Positions 33,193 to 41,865 of a stretch of DNA of 64,000 nucleotides are shown piece by piece; positions within the stretch are counted from its first letter, which is position 1; each line of letters starts with the position of its first letter. The position numbers were made by a program, and so were the translations under genes. The stretch lies in the NCBI GenBank assembly GCA_963841205.1, contig CAWJCH010000002.1, positions 186,001-250,000 of the forward strand. The letters are read 5' to 3'. This stretch comes from CAWAWP01 sp963841205 (GTDB taxonomy: Bacteria; Chloroflexota; Ktedonobacteria; Ktedonobacterales; JADMIN01). Under the pieces are notes generated by a model that was not told the origin of the DNA, searched no databases, and was given only the letters and a program-made list of their open reading frames with translations.

Positions 33193-33395
33193 GGTGACGC
33201 GCGACGGGTCTACGCGACGACCGGTACACGAAACGAGGTGTACGCGAGACGGCTCTACGCGACACGGGCCTAGCGAGACGGGTCTACGCGAGACGAGGTG
33301 CTTCGCGAGACGGGTGTACGCGAGCGCGCGTACACCACCCCGGTCTACGCGCGACGGGTCTACGCGCGACGGGTCTACGCGCGACGGGTCTACGC
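33193..33395. repeat. Degenerate 14-15 bp minisatellite
   Basis: Three exact copies of the 15-base unit TACGCGCGACGGGTC lie at 33346-33390, preceded by about ten degenerate copies (GCGAGACGGGTCTAC and variants) back to 33193. The last copy runs into the stop codon of the copper-binding protein gene on the minus strand. There is no spacer diversity, so it is not a CRISPR. Confidence 0.85.
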
Positions 33396-33800
33396 CCGCA
33401 GGGACGACAGTACGGTGTTGCACGCCTGCTCGCAGCGGCGGCACGCCTCCATGCACGTCCGGCAGTGGGCATAGCCGTGCCGCGCGTGCTGCTCGCACTC
33501 GTCACCGCACACCTTGCAGGTCAGCGCGCAGGCTTGGAGGTCGGCGCGCACCGTCGGTAGGTCAAAGGCGGTCTGGCGCGAGAGGATCTTGCCAGTCGCC
33601 AGGCACACGTCGGCGCAGTCGAGGCAGAGGCGGATACAGCGGATCATCGACTGCACCTGCGGCTCCGCGAGGTCGGCATCGGCGTCGGCGGTGCAGGCCT
33701 GGGCGCAGTCGAAGCATGCCCGGATGCATTCCGCGAGCGCGTTCACCTCTATGGATGGCTTGCTGAGGTTCGCTCTTTCCAGCGGCACTGCGTAGGTCAT
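33390..33800 (-). CDS. Four-helix bundle copper-binding protein (DUF326/Csp-like)
   Basis: This 136-residue protein has 17 cysteines in repeated C-x3-C-x2-C-x3-C blocks (25-29-32-36, 55-59-62-66, 91-95-98-102, 113-116-120-123-127). It matches the DUF326 cysteine-rich four-helix bundles, of which Csp storage proteins bind many Cu(I) ions inside the bundle. No signal peptide is visible, so it resembles the cytosolic Csp3 type. The start at 33800 has GGAAGGA about 10 bases upstream. Its TAG stop lies in the final unit of a minisatellite, so repeat change could alter its end. It is probably involved in copper buffering. Confidence 0.9.
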   Translation of the reverse strand: MTYAVPLERANLSKPSIEVNALAECIRACFDCAQACTADADADLAEPQVQSMIRCIRLCLDCADVCLATGKILSRQTAFDLPTVRADLQACALTCKVCGDECEQHARHGYAHCRTCMEACRRCEQACNTVLSSLRA

Positions 33801-34226
33801 GTGTGATCGTTCCTTCCCTTGAGCACTCTCTCTTGGACACCTGTCCGGTGACTCCGACACCTCTGAGCCCGCAGGAGTCATACCATCGAGGAGCGTCATT
33901 CGCCGCGCCGACGCACGCCCTACCTGCTCTGGCCGAGACTGCGGCAGACGCTGGTCTGGTGGCAAGACGATGCGCGGCTTGGTCCACGGAACCGTGAAAT
34001 TGCGAGCGGAACCACTTCGCAGTATAGTGCAAGCCGTGGGCGCTCCCTTGTTGCTTCCTGACGGCCTCTCGCACACCAACAGCGGATTCGGCAGAGTCGG
34101 ACGGCGTCGATCTCCTTTGCGCGCTTCCCGAAGTATGCATTCCATGGCGTATCCCGGCTGCCGCGACGTCGTGGGCGGTGCCAGGTTCGGATCGCCCGCT
34201 GTGCCTGTTGAAAGCGAGCACGCCGA
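33801..34226. other. Intergenic region with hydrolase promoter
   Basis: No gene was recognised in these 426 bases between divergent genes. A promoter is visible at 34000-34028: TTGCGA, 17 bases, TATAGT, pointing toward the dienelactone-hydrolase-like gene and leaving a leader of nearly 200 bases. Confidence 0.45.
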
Positions 34227-35156
34227 ATGAGTGTCGATGCCAGGCGAGCGCGCATCCTCGCCTGCCTAGGGCCACTGCCGGGCCGCCTTGCCCTCGATGC
34301 CGACATCGGCCACCCTCTCGACGAAGGCGATCACGTCCGTGCTCGTGTCACCTATGTCGTCGAGCCGGGCGAACGCGTCTCGGCCTGGCTTCTCACGCCG
34401 CGCGGAACGGCCCCGGCGGACGGCTGGCCCGGCGTGCTCGCGATCCATCAACACGCCAACCGATACGAGCTAGGCAAGGTGGAACCGGCGGGGTTGGCCG
34501 GTGACCCGCAGTACGCCTACGGCTTGGAGCTCTGCCGGCGCGGCTACGTCGTGCTCTGCCCCGATCTGCTCTGCTTCGAGGAACGGCGACCCGCCCCCGG
34601 CGGCGCGATGGACGACGCGGGCAACGAGCGCTTCGAGTTTACCCGGCGCATCCTCGCCGGCTCCTGTTTGCAGGCCAAATACCTGCACGACCTCACCCGC
34701 GCGGTGGACCTGCTCGCCTCCATGCCGACGGTCAATGGCGCACGGTTGGGGGCCATCGGCCACTCACTTGGTGGGCTGGAGGCGCTCTGGCTGACCTGGT
34801 ACGACCCGCGCATCGCCTCCGGCGTCTCGTCCTGCGGCTTCGGCCTGTTGCGCACCCTCCTGCGCGACCGCATCAACCACGGCTTCGCCATGTACGTCCC
34901 CGCCCTGCTCGACACCTGCGACCTCGACGCGCTGGTGGGCGACCTCGCGCCGCGCGCCTTCATGCTGACGGCGGGGGAAAGTGATCCGCTCTTCCCCATC
35001 GACGGCGTGCGCTCGCTGGCGGAGACGGCGGAGAGCCGCTATGCTGAGGCCGGAGTGCCCGAACGGTTCCGCGCCATCCTCTTCCAAGGAGGACACGGAT
35101 TCCCCGCCGACGTGCGGGCGGAGGCGTATACCTTTCTCGATCGCTGGCTCGCGTGA
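34227..35156 (+). CDS. Dienelactone hydrolase-like alpha/beta hydrolase
   Basis: This 309-residue hydrolase has the nucleophile elbow GAIGHSLGGLEAL (Ser180), an acid region around AGESDPLFPIDGVRSL and the catalytic His in LFQGGHGFPADV. An N-terminal beta-rich lid region contains WPGVLAIHQHANRYELGK. The length and lid suit acetyl-xylan-esterase/dienelactone-hydrolase relatives. The ribosome-binding site is weak; a promoter is seen at 34000-34028. It is a single gene between the copper-binding protein (divergent) and an SDR (convergent). Confidence 0.87.
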   Translation: MSVDARRARILACLGPLPGRLALDADIGHPLDEGDHVRARVTYVVEPGERVSAWLLTPRGTAPADGWPGVLAIHQHANRYELGKVEPAGLAGDPQYAYGLELCRRGYVVLCPDLLCFEERRPAPGGAMDDAGNERFEFTRRILAGSCLQAKYLHDLTRAVDLLASMPTVNGARLGAIGHSLGGLEALWLTWYDPRIASGVSSCGFGLLRTLLRDRINHGFAMYVPALLDTCDLDALVGDLAPRAFMLTAGESDPLFPIDGVRSLAETAESRYAEAGVPERFRAILFQGGHGFPADVRAEAYTFLDRWLA

Positions 35157-35226
35157 GCGTGCTTGCCGCCTTCCTTGCGCGCCCGCTCACCATCCAGCTC
35201 GTACGAGCCAGCGCTTCCATCGGGCG

Positions 35227-36174
35227 CTACTGCCCGACGAGCTCTTGAGCAACAGTCCAGAGCTGCTCCGCGTGGTCAGGGTCCAGCGCATAGGGCATAT
35301 ACCCGGTGAGGGTCGAAATCGCGGGATCATAAGGGGTCCCTCGCTGGCAGTCCTCCAGATAGAGGTCACCGATCCCGCCTAGTTCCGAGGCAACGCTCGC
35401 CCATACGGTCGTCGCTGCGCCTTGTTCCGGCGTTTTGAAACCGGGATTGAGGTTCCCCGCGGCATCATAGTATCGCGCGCGCTTTTCCTCCTCGGTCAAA
35501 TGCCGCTGAAGACCCGTGAGCACGCCGCCTGGATTCACCGCATTGGCGGTCACGCCCCGCTCATCGCCATGTCGGGTCAGCGCGACCGCAAGCAGCGCAT
35601 CGGCAGTCTTGGATTGCGCGTAGGCTTCCCACTTCTCGTACGGTCGGTGCCGATACTGGATATCCTCGAAATCGACATCCGAGAGGCGGTGCGTGCCAGA
35701 GGTGAGCGAAACCACCCTCGCCGGCGCCGCGGACTGCAAGGCAGGCAGCAGAAGCTGCGCGAGGAGATAGTGCCCCAGGAAGTTGGTCCCGAACTGCTGC
35801 TCAAAACCATCGGGCGTATAGCCCAGCGGCGTGGCCGCGATAGCGGCATTGTTGACCAGCACATCCAGTCTGCTCCATCGGGCGAAGAAGTGCGCGGCGG
35901 CCTGGCGTACAGCGGCGAGTGAGCCCAGATCCAGCGGCAGAAAATGGACCTGGCTCGCCGGGTACTCCGCCTGAAGCGATTGGATGGCCTGCGCTCCCTT
36001 GGCCCGATCGCGCGCCGCGACAATGACCTCGGCATCTGCCGAGAGCAGCGCTCGGGCCGCCTCGAATCCGATGCCGGAGCTTGCCCCAGTGATGAGGATC
36101 GTTTTTCCGCTCAGATCGTGGCCAGCGACAACTTCGCTCGCCGTCGAATGCGCTCCAAACGATGACTGAGGCAT
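35227..36174 (-). CDS. Short-chain dehydrogenase/reductase (retinol dehydrogenase-like)
   Basis: This 315-residue classical-type SDR has the cofactor motif ITGASSGIGFEAA (residues 28-40), DLGSLAAVR near 82, VLVNNAAI (106-112), the catalytic Ser in VSLTSGTH and the Tyr185-x3-Lys189 pair in YAQSK. The extended C-terminal part, with VNPGGVLTGLQRHL, is typical of the WW-oxidoreductase/retinol dehydrogenase-like subgroup. It probably uses NADP(H) to reduce a carbonyl. It is convergent with the hydrolase gene. Confidence 0.93.
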   Translation of the reverse strand: MPQSSFGAHSTASEVVAGHDLSGKTILITGASSGIGFEAARALLSADAEVIVAARDRAKGAQAIQSLQAEYPASQVHFLPLDLGSLAAVRQAAAHFFARWSRLDVLVNNAAIAATPLGYTPDGFEQQFGTNFLGHYLLAQLLLPALQSAAPARVVSLTSGTHRLSDVDFEDIQYRHRPYEKWEAYAQSKTADALLAVALTRHGDERGVTANAVNPGGVLTGLQRHLTEEEKRARYYDAAGNLNPGFKTPEQGAATTVWASVASELGGIGDLYLEDCQRGTPYDPAISTLTGYMPYALDPDHAEQLWTVAQELVGQ

Positions 36175-36528
36175 AGCTGGATCCTTCCCCGGCGCCGAGA
36201 GCAGAAGCGCGAACGTCTCCCCATCTCAATGTTGCCGTATCGGTCCCATCGCACACCCATCGCTGTCTTCGCCCCGCCCGCGTGACGCCCGGTGGAATGA
36301 TCCCGCATAAATCCTGCCACGTCACGCCCTCGACAAACCAGCATGCCAGGCCAAGCACGACTCGGCAAGCGCAAAACGGCTGCTCATCCTGCCCCCTATC
36401 CTTGTGGTTGAAGACCACGACGCATGGCGCGTGCGGGTAGCGTCGCTTCCACGATTCCCGCCACGCACACGCCATCAACGAGGCAGAATTGCAACGTGCG
36501 GGCGAACTCCATCCGCCCGCGACACCCG
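36175..36528. other. Intergenic stretch, nothing recognised
   Basis: These 354 bases lie between the SDR start and the permease stop, both on the minus strand. I see no convincing gene, repeat or strong terminator. The SDR promoter should be at the left end. Confidence 0.4.
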
Positions 36529-38925
36529 CTACCGCGCCGTCCCCGCGCGCCGCCCGAGCTGATTCGGCACGTTGATCACCACCACCCCGCGATCCGAGCG
36601 CAGCGCGAACTTCAGCCGCAGCGCCGTCTGGTTATGCAGCGGCTCCTCCCACCAGTGCGCCGGCACGAACTCCGGCAACACCACGCTCACCGTCGCATTG
36701 GGGTTCGCGTCGCGCAGCGCATCCACGTACGCCTTCAGCGGCGACACCAGCGATCGATACGGCGAGCGGATCACCACCAGTTTCGTGCGACGCTCCAGCA
36801 GATCGCGCGCCAGCTCCGGTCGCTGGCCCTTCGCCGCGCCGCCCGCCGCCAACGCGCTCAGCGTCGCCGTACGCCGCTCCACGAACTGCTCCCACGCCGC
36901 GCGGAAAGCCGCCTCATCCTCGTCGTCCAGCGCGATGTGGATCGCCGTGACGTGCGGCGTCAGCGACCGCGCATAGGCCAGCGCCTGCAACGCCGGGGGG
37001 TTGATATCCGCGATCGGCACCACCATGATGTGCCGCAGATCCTCCGCCTTCAGCGGCGTCAGCACCTGCGTATGCTCGCGCACCGCCGCGTAGTGCCGCG
37101 CGATGGCCCTGAAGTTCAGCACGATCAACGGCACCAGCAGCACCACAATCCACGCGCCCCGGTCGAACTTCGTCACAATGATGACGACCGCCACCACCCC
37201 CGTCACGCACGCGCCGACCGCGTTGATGATCATCGAGCGGCGCCACCCCGCCGGTGGCGTCTCGCTGGCGCGCGCCAGCCGTCGCCAGCGGAAGACCATC
37301 CCCGTCTGCGAGAGCGTGAACGCCGTGAAGACGCCCAGCGCGTAGAGGTTGATCAGCGCCGCAGTGCTGCCCTTGAACGCCACCAACAGCACAATCGAGA
37401 GCACGCTCAGCACCGCGATGCCCGTCGTGAAGGCCAGCCGGTCGCCACGGAACGAGAACTGATGCGGCAGGAATCCGTCGCGCGCCAAGATCGACGAGAG
37501 CCGCGGGAAGTCCGCGAAGCTCGTATTCGCCGCCAGCACCAAAATCAGCAGCGTCGCGAACTGCACCACGTAATACATGAAGCCGAACGGCCCCACGAAG
37601 AGCAGCCCCGCGATCTGCCCCGTCACCGTCGGATTCTGGCTCGCGTACGGGGCGATGCTGAAGCGCCAGGCCAGATACGTCGTGCCGATGTAGAGCGTCA
37701 CCAGGATCCCGATCATCCATACCAGCGTCCGCGCCGCGTTGTTGGCCTCCGGCGGCTTGAACGCCGGCACGCCGTTCGAGATCGCCTCCACGCCCGTCAT
37801 CGCCGAACAGCCCGAGGCGAAGGCCGTCAGGATCAGCAGCAGCCCCAGCCGCTGCGGCACCTCCCAGCCCAGGCCGCCCTGGCTCTGCGCCGTGAAGATC
37901 GCGTGCGTCACGTGGTCCGGCGTCAGCAGCCCGCCCGGCGAGAAGAGCGCGTGCAGCACCCCCGCCACGATCATGATCAGGAACGCCGAGATAAACAGGT
38001 ACGTCGGCCCCGCGAAGATCGATCCCGACTCGCGGATGCCGCGCAGGTTCACGATCATGATCACCAGGATGAAGAACACGCCCAGCGGCACGTCGAGCCA
38101 CGAGAGCGACGGCACCGCCGTCGTCAGCGCGTCCACCCCCGACGAGATGCTCACCGAGACCGTCAGCACGTAATCGATCAGCAGCGCCGCCGCCGCCACC
38201 AACCCCGCAAGGTCGCCTAAATTGTCTCGCGCGACGATGTACGACCCGCCGCCGTGCGGATACGCGTGGATCGTCTGGAAGTACGACGTGCCCACCACGA
38301 TCATCAGCAGCACGATGCACGCGGCCAGCACCAGATTGATCTGCAACGCGCCCGAGCCCGCCACGATCAGCACGCCGAGCGACGCCTCCGTGGCGTATGC
38401 GACCGACGAAATGGCGTCCGACGAGAGCACCGCCAGCGCCTTCACCTTCGTCAGCCGCTCGTTGACCTGCAGCTCCGTCGCCAGCCGGTTGCCGATCAGC
38501 ACCTGCTTCGCACGCTGCAACGCCCGGCCCACCGGCGATCGCGCCGCCAGCGTCGCCTCCGTCGCCTGCACCGCATCATCGCCGAGCCGGCGAAACTCGC
38601 GCGACGTCGGCAGCTCGCGCCGTATGTAGTCGCTACCCAGCGTGCTGCCCTTCACCGCCACGCGCCGCTCGAACCCCGGCAGCTGCACACGATCGCCCGT
38701 CGGCGCGACCGACCTGGGTGGAGCCGCCGCGGGCGCGGCATCCTCCACCAACAGCGAGCCGCCCTGCCCCCAGCGCAGCGTCTGCACCGCGGCCGACCCA
38801 TCGTCTTGCGCAAGCTCGCGGCCGCCGCCCTCTCCCGGCGTCCCAACACTCGCGCCGCCGTCTCGCGCCCTATGCCTCTGTCGCCCCGCGGCGTCGTTGC
38901 GGTCTTTACCGGAATCAGCTTGCAC
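36529..38925 (-). CDS. APC superfamily permease with C-terminal soluble domain (KimA-like)
   Basis: This 798-residue transporter resembles the KimA/YdaO potassium permeases. The core shows LAVLSSDAISSVAYATEASL, FQTIHAYPHGGGSYIVARDNLGDL, ALLIDYVLTVSVSISSGVDAL, MTGVEAISNGVPAFKPPEANNAARTL and TSFADFPRLSSILARDGFLP, with 12 hydrophobic segments between residues 165 and 640. A long cytosolic C-terminal domain resembles a universal-stress fold, the regulatory part in KimA. The N-terminal 90-100 residues are low-complexity and may not all be translated; the GTG at 38925 has GAGG upstream. The substrate could be K+ or an amino acid. Confidence 0.85.
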   Translation of the reverse strand: MQADSGKDRNDAAGRQRHRARDGGASVGTPGEGGGRELAQDDGSAAVQTLRWGQGGSLLVEDAAPAAAPPRSVAPTGDRVQLPGFERRVAVKGSTLGSDYIRRELPTSREFRRLGDDAVQATEATLAARSPVGRALQRAKQVLIGNRLATELQVNERLTKVKALAVLSSDAISSVAYATEASLGVLIVAGSGALQINLVLAACIVLLMIVVGTSYFQTIHAYPHGGGSYIVARDNLGDLAGLVAAAALLIDYVLTVSVSISSGVDALTTAVPSLSWLDVPLGVFFILVIMIVNLRGIRESGSIFAGPTYLFISAFLIMIVAGVLHALFSPGGLLTPDHVTHAIFTAQSQGGLGWEVPQRLGLLLILTAFASGCSAMTGVEAISNGVPAFKPPEANNAARTLVWMIGILVTLYIGTTYLAWRFSIAPYASQNPTVTGQIAGLLFVGPFGFMYYVVQFATLLILVLAANTSFADFPRLSSILARDGFLPHQFSFRGDRLAFTTGIAVLSVLSIVLLVAFKGSTAALINLYALGVFTAFTLSQTGMVFRWRRLARASETPPAGWRRSMIINAVGACVTGVVAVVIIVTKFDRGAWIVVLLVPLIVLNFRAIARHYAAVREHTQVLTPLKAEDLRHIMVVPIADINPPALQALAYARSLTPHVTAIHIALDDEDEAAFRAAWEQFVERRTATLSALAAGGAAKGQRPELARDLLERRTKLVVIRSPYRSLVSPLKAYVDALRDANPNATVSVVLPEFVPAHWWEEPLHNQTALRLKFALRSDRGVVVINVPNQLGRRAGTAR

Positions 38926-38945
38926 GAAACTGCGCCTCGATACCT

Positions 38946-39131
38946 CTAACGTCCACGAATAGCGGGTTTTCGCTCGACCTCTAGGCGGGCTTGAGCACCA
39001 TCTGGCGCTAGCATGTCGCGCTCCAAACGGGCATCAGACGCCGCGAACCAGCGCAGCGCCCACACAACCAGCGCAGCAACGCCACCCGCCGGCGCGCTGG
39101 CCCAGCGCGGCAGCGCCCGCCGCCACCCCAT
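38946..39131 (-). CDS. Possible small membrane protein
   Basis: A 61-codon frame (MGWRRALPRWASAPAGGVAALVVWALRWF...) has one short hydrophobic segment and a charged C-terminal half. It starts four bases after the stop of the small frame at 39135-39353, so the two could be coupled. There is no known family; moderate to low support. Confidence 0.35.
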   Translation of the reverse strand: MGWRRALPRWASAPAGGVAALVVWALRWFAASDARLERDMLAPDGAQARLEVERKPAIRGR

Positions 39132-39134
39132 GCG

Positions 39135-39353
39135 TCAAGCCGCACGCTCGAGTCGTGCGGCGCTCTCGAAGGACGCGATCTGCTGGGGCGACGCCGGCAC
39201 CAAACGATTCCCCCGCGGCACCCAGTCGATGACGGCATGCTCGCCGAAGGCCGCCTCGACGTCGAATTCTTCGCCCGCGTTGCCGTCCGACACAGCGAGA
39301 TCAAGCGCGCATGGTGCCCGCTCTCGCGACATCGCAACGCGTCCTACGATCAC
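39135..39353 (-). CDS. Possible small protein of unknown function
   Basis: A 72-codon frame with a GTG start contains GEEFDVEAAFGEHAVIDWVPRGNRLVPASPQQIASFE, a composition that looks like a real soluble protein rather than chance sequence. I do not recognise a family. It sits immediately upstream of another small frame and upstream of the permease. Confidence 0.4.
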   Translation of the reverse strand: MIVGRVAMSRERAPCALDLAVSDGNAGEEFDVEAAFGEHAVIDWVPRGNRLVPASPQQIASFESAARLERAA

Positions 39354-39457
39354 TCACACTGAGGGTACAGCGGATCTGGCCGCCACACATAAAGATTGCA
39401 TAAAGATTCCGCGGATCGGCGCACAGCCGCCCCACCGAGATCGTCAATTCGCACCCG

Positions 39458-39744
39458 TCACTCCGACAGCACCCGCGCCTCCGCCGTCCCCTCGATCAGC
39501 ACGAGATCGTGGGTCGGGCTGTTGCCCGGCGGACCTTCCCCGTTACTCGCAGGTTGCGGCCAGTCACGCTGACGGCGAGCGTCGCCAGCAGCAGACGCTC
39601 GCCACCCCACAGGAACGAAGGCGGCACGCGGTGGGGGACGCCGCTCACCACGCCCGCCGTCGCCACCCAGGCGTCGACCTCGCGCTCGAAGCGGTGCAGC
39701 GTGCCCAGCGTGCGTTGCCGCAGGGTGCGGGCGGACATGCTCAT
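39458..39744 (-). pseudogene. Pyridoxamine 5'-phosphate oxidase-like (split-barrel) protein, broken
   Basis: Starting MSMSARTLRQRTLGTLHRFE, the frame reads DAWVATAGVVSGVPHRVPPSFLWGGERLLLAT, characteristic of F420/FMN-dependent split-barrel proteins. Near 39527 one base is missing: inserting it joins GKVR to SPTHDLVLIEGTAEARV. Even then the protein stops at about 95 residues, short of the usual 130 to 150, so the C-terminal half is lost. It is inactive as written. Confidence 0.72.
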
Positions 39745-39976
39745 GAGGGAAAGCTCCCTGAAATGCGGCCCACTGGGCCGACAACGATCCTCCAAGGCCG
39801 CTACAGCGACGAAAGCGCGGCCACCGTGCGCTCTCAGGCCCACACGACAGCCGCGCCTCGTACTCGTTCACGCCCCCTTCCCCGTGGCTAGGGGCGACGC
39901 CGTCCGAGAAAAGCCTAAACCTCCATCAGAGGCCGAGAAACACGGGCAGACGACGGAGTATCCTCGGAACGCCCGC

Positions 39977-40366
39977 TCACCAGTCCAGCTTCGTCAACTG
40001 GATCAAGTTGCCGCAGGTGTCGTCCACCAAGGCGATGGTTGAGCCGGTCACCTTGGTGGGCGGCGTGGTGAAGTTCGCGCCAAGGCCCTGCATGCGGTCA
40101 TACTCCGCCTGCACGTCGTCCACGTAGAACATGGCCGCGGACTGGCCCTGTTGAAACTTGGCCTGCTGATAAGCCTTGGCCGCCGGGTCGCTGTTCAGCG
40201 CGAGTTGCAGCTCCGTCCCGCCTGGCTCCTCCGGCGACACAACAGTCAGCCAGCGATACGGCCCGTTCGTCACGTCGGTCTTCTTCGCGAAACCGAGCAC
40301 CTCGGTGTAGAACCGCAGGGCTTTGTCCTGGTCGTCGACGTACACGCTGGTGAGTTTGATCTTCAC
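39977..40366 (-). CDS. VOC/glyoxalase-like domain protein
   Basis: This 129-residue single-domain VOC protein begins VKIKLTSVYVDDQDKALRFYTEVLGF and carries GPYRWLTVVSPEEPGGTELQL and AMFYVDDVQAEYDRMQGLGANF, ending TIALVDDTCGNLIQL. It is close to the small extradiol dioxygenase/glyoxalase-like proteins that bind metabolites or inactivate antibiotics; its reaction is not known. The GTG start at 40366 has GAGGAGA upstream. It is a single gene. Confidence 0.9.
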   Translation of the reverse strand: MKIKLTSVYVDDQDKALRFYTEVLGFAKKTDVTNGPYRWLTVVSPEEPGGTELQLALNSDPAAKAYQQAKFQQGQSAAMFYVDDVQAEYDRMQGLGANFTTPPTKVTGSTIALVDDTCGNLIQLTKLDW

Positions 40367-40882
40367 TGGATGTCTCCTCTTGTCACAGGTGAGCGCCCTT
40401 GGCGCGTCACGAGCATGACGGAAATGGTGTCCCCAATCCACATGCGCCCCCAGAGAGGACACACCGTGGCCTACACACGCGCTCCAAGACTACCACCGGG
40501 AACCTGGTCCAACCAACCGTCCCATCTCACCCGCCGGCTGCGGCGGCGAGTCACCGCCGAGCATACTCACGGTCACGTGCACTGGCATGCTTGTCTCCAT
40601 TCTCCGTTGCGTTGCACATTCCAGCCAGTTTGTCGACGTGACGAAACGTACCCGCAACGTGTGATCCCCCGATGCGGAGGATCCCGCTCTCGCTCCACGT
40701 TACGCGCGCTATCCACCCAACGTGCCACCTAGCGGCCCACCGACGTGTTCGGCGGACGCCGATTGGCGGTCACACTGGCGGGGTTTCGCTCGTCACACCT
40801 ATGACGGAACGAAACGAAGGAATGTGACCGAAAGTATGTGACCAGCAACCCTGAAGGATCATCGATGAAAGAAGGGGACCCG
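40367..40882. other. Intergenic region with nested inverted repeat
   Basis: No gene was recognised in these 516 bases. The right end holds a nested palindromic structure (40767-40830, separate entry) and a second TGTGACC copy at 40837-40843. The remainder shows nothing clear. Confidence 0.4.
40767..40830. promoter_or_regulatory. Nested inverted repeat upstream of ECF41-type sigma gene
   Basis: The outer arms CGGTCACA (40767-40774) and TGTGACCG (40823-40830) are exact complements. Inside, GTTTCG..CGTCA (40783-40795) pairs with TGACG..CGAAAC (40802-40815) with one extra base on the right arm. It could be a regulator site or an RNA hairpin in the sigma-factor leader. Confidence 0.5.
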
Positions 40883-41758
40883 ATGGACGAGCACGAATGG
40901 CTCGCGGTGCAGTTCGAAGCCAACCGCGGCCACCTGCGCGCGGTCGCCTACCGCATGCTCGGCTCGCTCCCCGAGGCCGACGACGCCGTGCAAGAAGCCT
41001 GGCTGCGCCTCAGCCACACCGACGCCACCGCTCTGCAGAACCTCGGCGGCTGGCTGACGACGACCGTCGCCCGCGTCTGCCTGGATCAACTCCGCGCCCG
41101 CCGCACCCGCCGCGAAGATGCACTGGCCGGTGACGAAACCGGTCCGCTCGCCACGCTCCAGGGCGGCGTCAACCCCGAAGATCAGGCATTGCTGGCGGAC
41201 TCGGTCGGCCTCGCGCTCCTCGTGGTCCTCGAAACGCTGAACCCCGCCGAGCGCCTCGCCTTCGTGCTGCACGACCTCTTCGACGTCCCGTTCGACGAGA
41301 TCGCCCCCATCGTCGGGCGCACCCCCACCGCCGCTCGCCAGCTCGCCAGCCGCGCGCGCCGCCGCGTGCGTGGCACAGCCACCCCCGAGGACGCCGACCT
41401 CACCCGCCATCGCGCGATAGTGGATGCTTTCTTCGCCGCCTCGCGTGCCGGCGATTTCGACACCCTGCTCGCCCTGCTCGATCCGGACGTCGTGCTGCGA
41501 GCGGACGCCACCATCCCCGCCGCGGGCGCATTGAGCGACGCGCGCGGCGCGGCGGCCGTCGCCCGGCAACTCATGGGACGCGCCCGCGGCGTCCGACCCG
41601 CGCTCATCGACGGCCACCCCGGCGCCGTCTGGGCCCCGGGAGGGCAGCCTCAGGGTGCCTTCACCTTCTCCATCCGCGACGGCAGGATCATCGCCATCGA
41701 TATCCTCGTCGACCCCGCGCGCCTCGCCGCGCTTGATATCGTCATCCAGGGCAGCTGA
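40883..41758 (+). CDS. ECF sigma factor with C-terminal SnoaL-like domain (ECF41/SigJ type)
   Basis: This 291-residue sigma factor has region 2 (FEANRGHLRAVAYRMLGSLPEADDAVQEAWLRL), region 4 (ETLNPAERLAFVLHDLFDVPFDEIAPIVGRTPTAARQLASRARRRV) and a C-terminal NTF2/SnoaL-like domain (HRAIVDAFFAASRAGDFDTLLALLDPDVVLRAD). ECF41 factors have no separate anti-sigma; the tail itself modulates activity. GAAGGGG precedes the ATG at 40883; in-frame ATGs at 40838 and 40865 are alternatives. In this family a small redox or carbonyl-detoxification gene is usually the adjacent target; here a VOC dioxygenase follows. Confidence 0.92.
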   Translation: MDEHEWLAVQFEANRGHLRAVAYRMLGSLPEADDAVQEAWLRLSHTDATALQNLGGWLTTTVARVCLDQLRARRTRREDALAGDETGPLATLQGGVNPEDQALLADSVGLALLVVLETLNPAERLAFVLHDLFDVPFDEIAPIVGRTPTAARQLASRARRRVRGTATPEDADLTRHRAIVDAFFAASRAGDFDTLLALLDPDVVLRADATIPAAGALSDARGAAAVARQLMGRARGVRPALIDGHPGAVWAPGGQPQGAFTFSIRDGRIIAIDILVDPARLAALDIVIQGS

Positions 41759-41796
41759 CAGGCACACCCGCCAAGCCCCATTCGCATCACCCCGAC

Positions 41797-41826
41797 TTGA
41801 CACACGCGATAGTTTAGTCATAAACT
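41797..41826 (+). promoter_or_regulatory. Promoter plus operator of the VOC dioxygenase gene
   Basis: TTGACA at 41797-41802 is followed after 18 bases by TAAACT (41821-41826). The inverted repeat AGTTTA-GTCA-TAAACT (41811-41826) covers the -10 element. This suggests control by a repressor, possibly of the MarR/MhqR type that governs such dioxygenases. Confidence 0.55.
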
Positions 41827-41865
41827 GTTACCGTGATTGCCACCCATCCGGAAGGAGAATCTCAC

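Noticed and set aside
33193..33395. CRISPR array
   Set aside because: Units of 14-15 bases follow each other directly with no spacers and no cas genes nearby; it is a minisatellite.
33970..34230. 86-codon plus-strand frame before the hydrolase
   Set aside because: It spans the predicted TTGCGA-N17-TATAGT promoter and shows no conserved features.
36424..38220. 598-codon Arg-rich frame on the plus strand
   Set aside because: It is the antisense of the KimA-like permease; the composition is Arg/His/Gln-rich with no domain, as expected for a shadow frame in GC-rich DNA.
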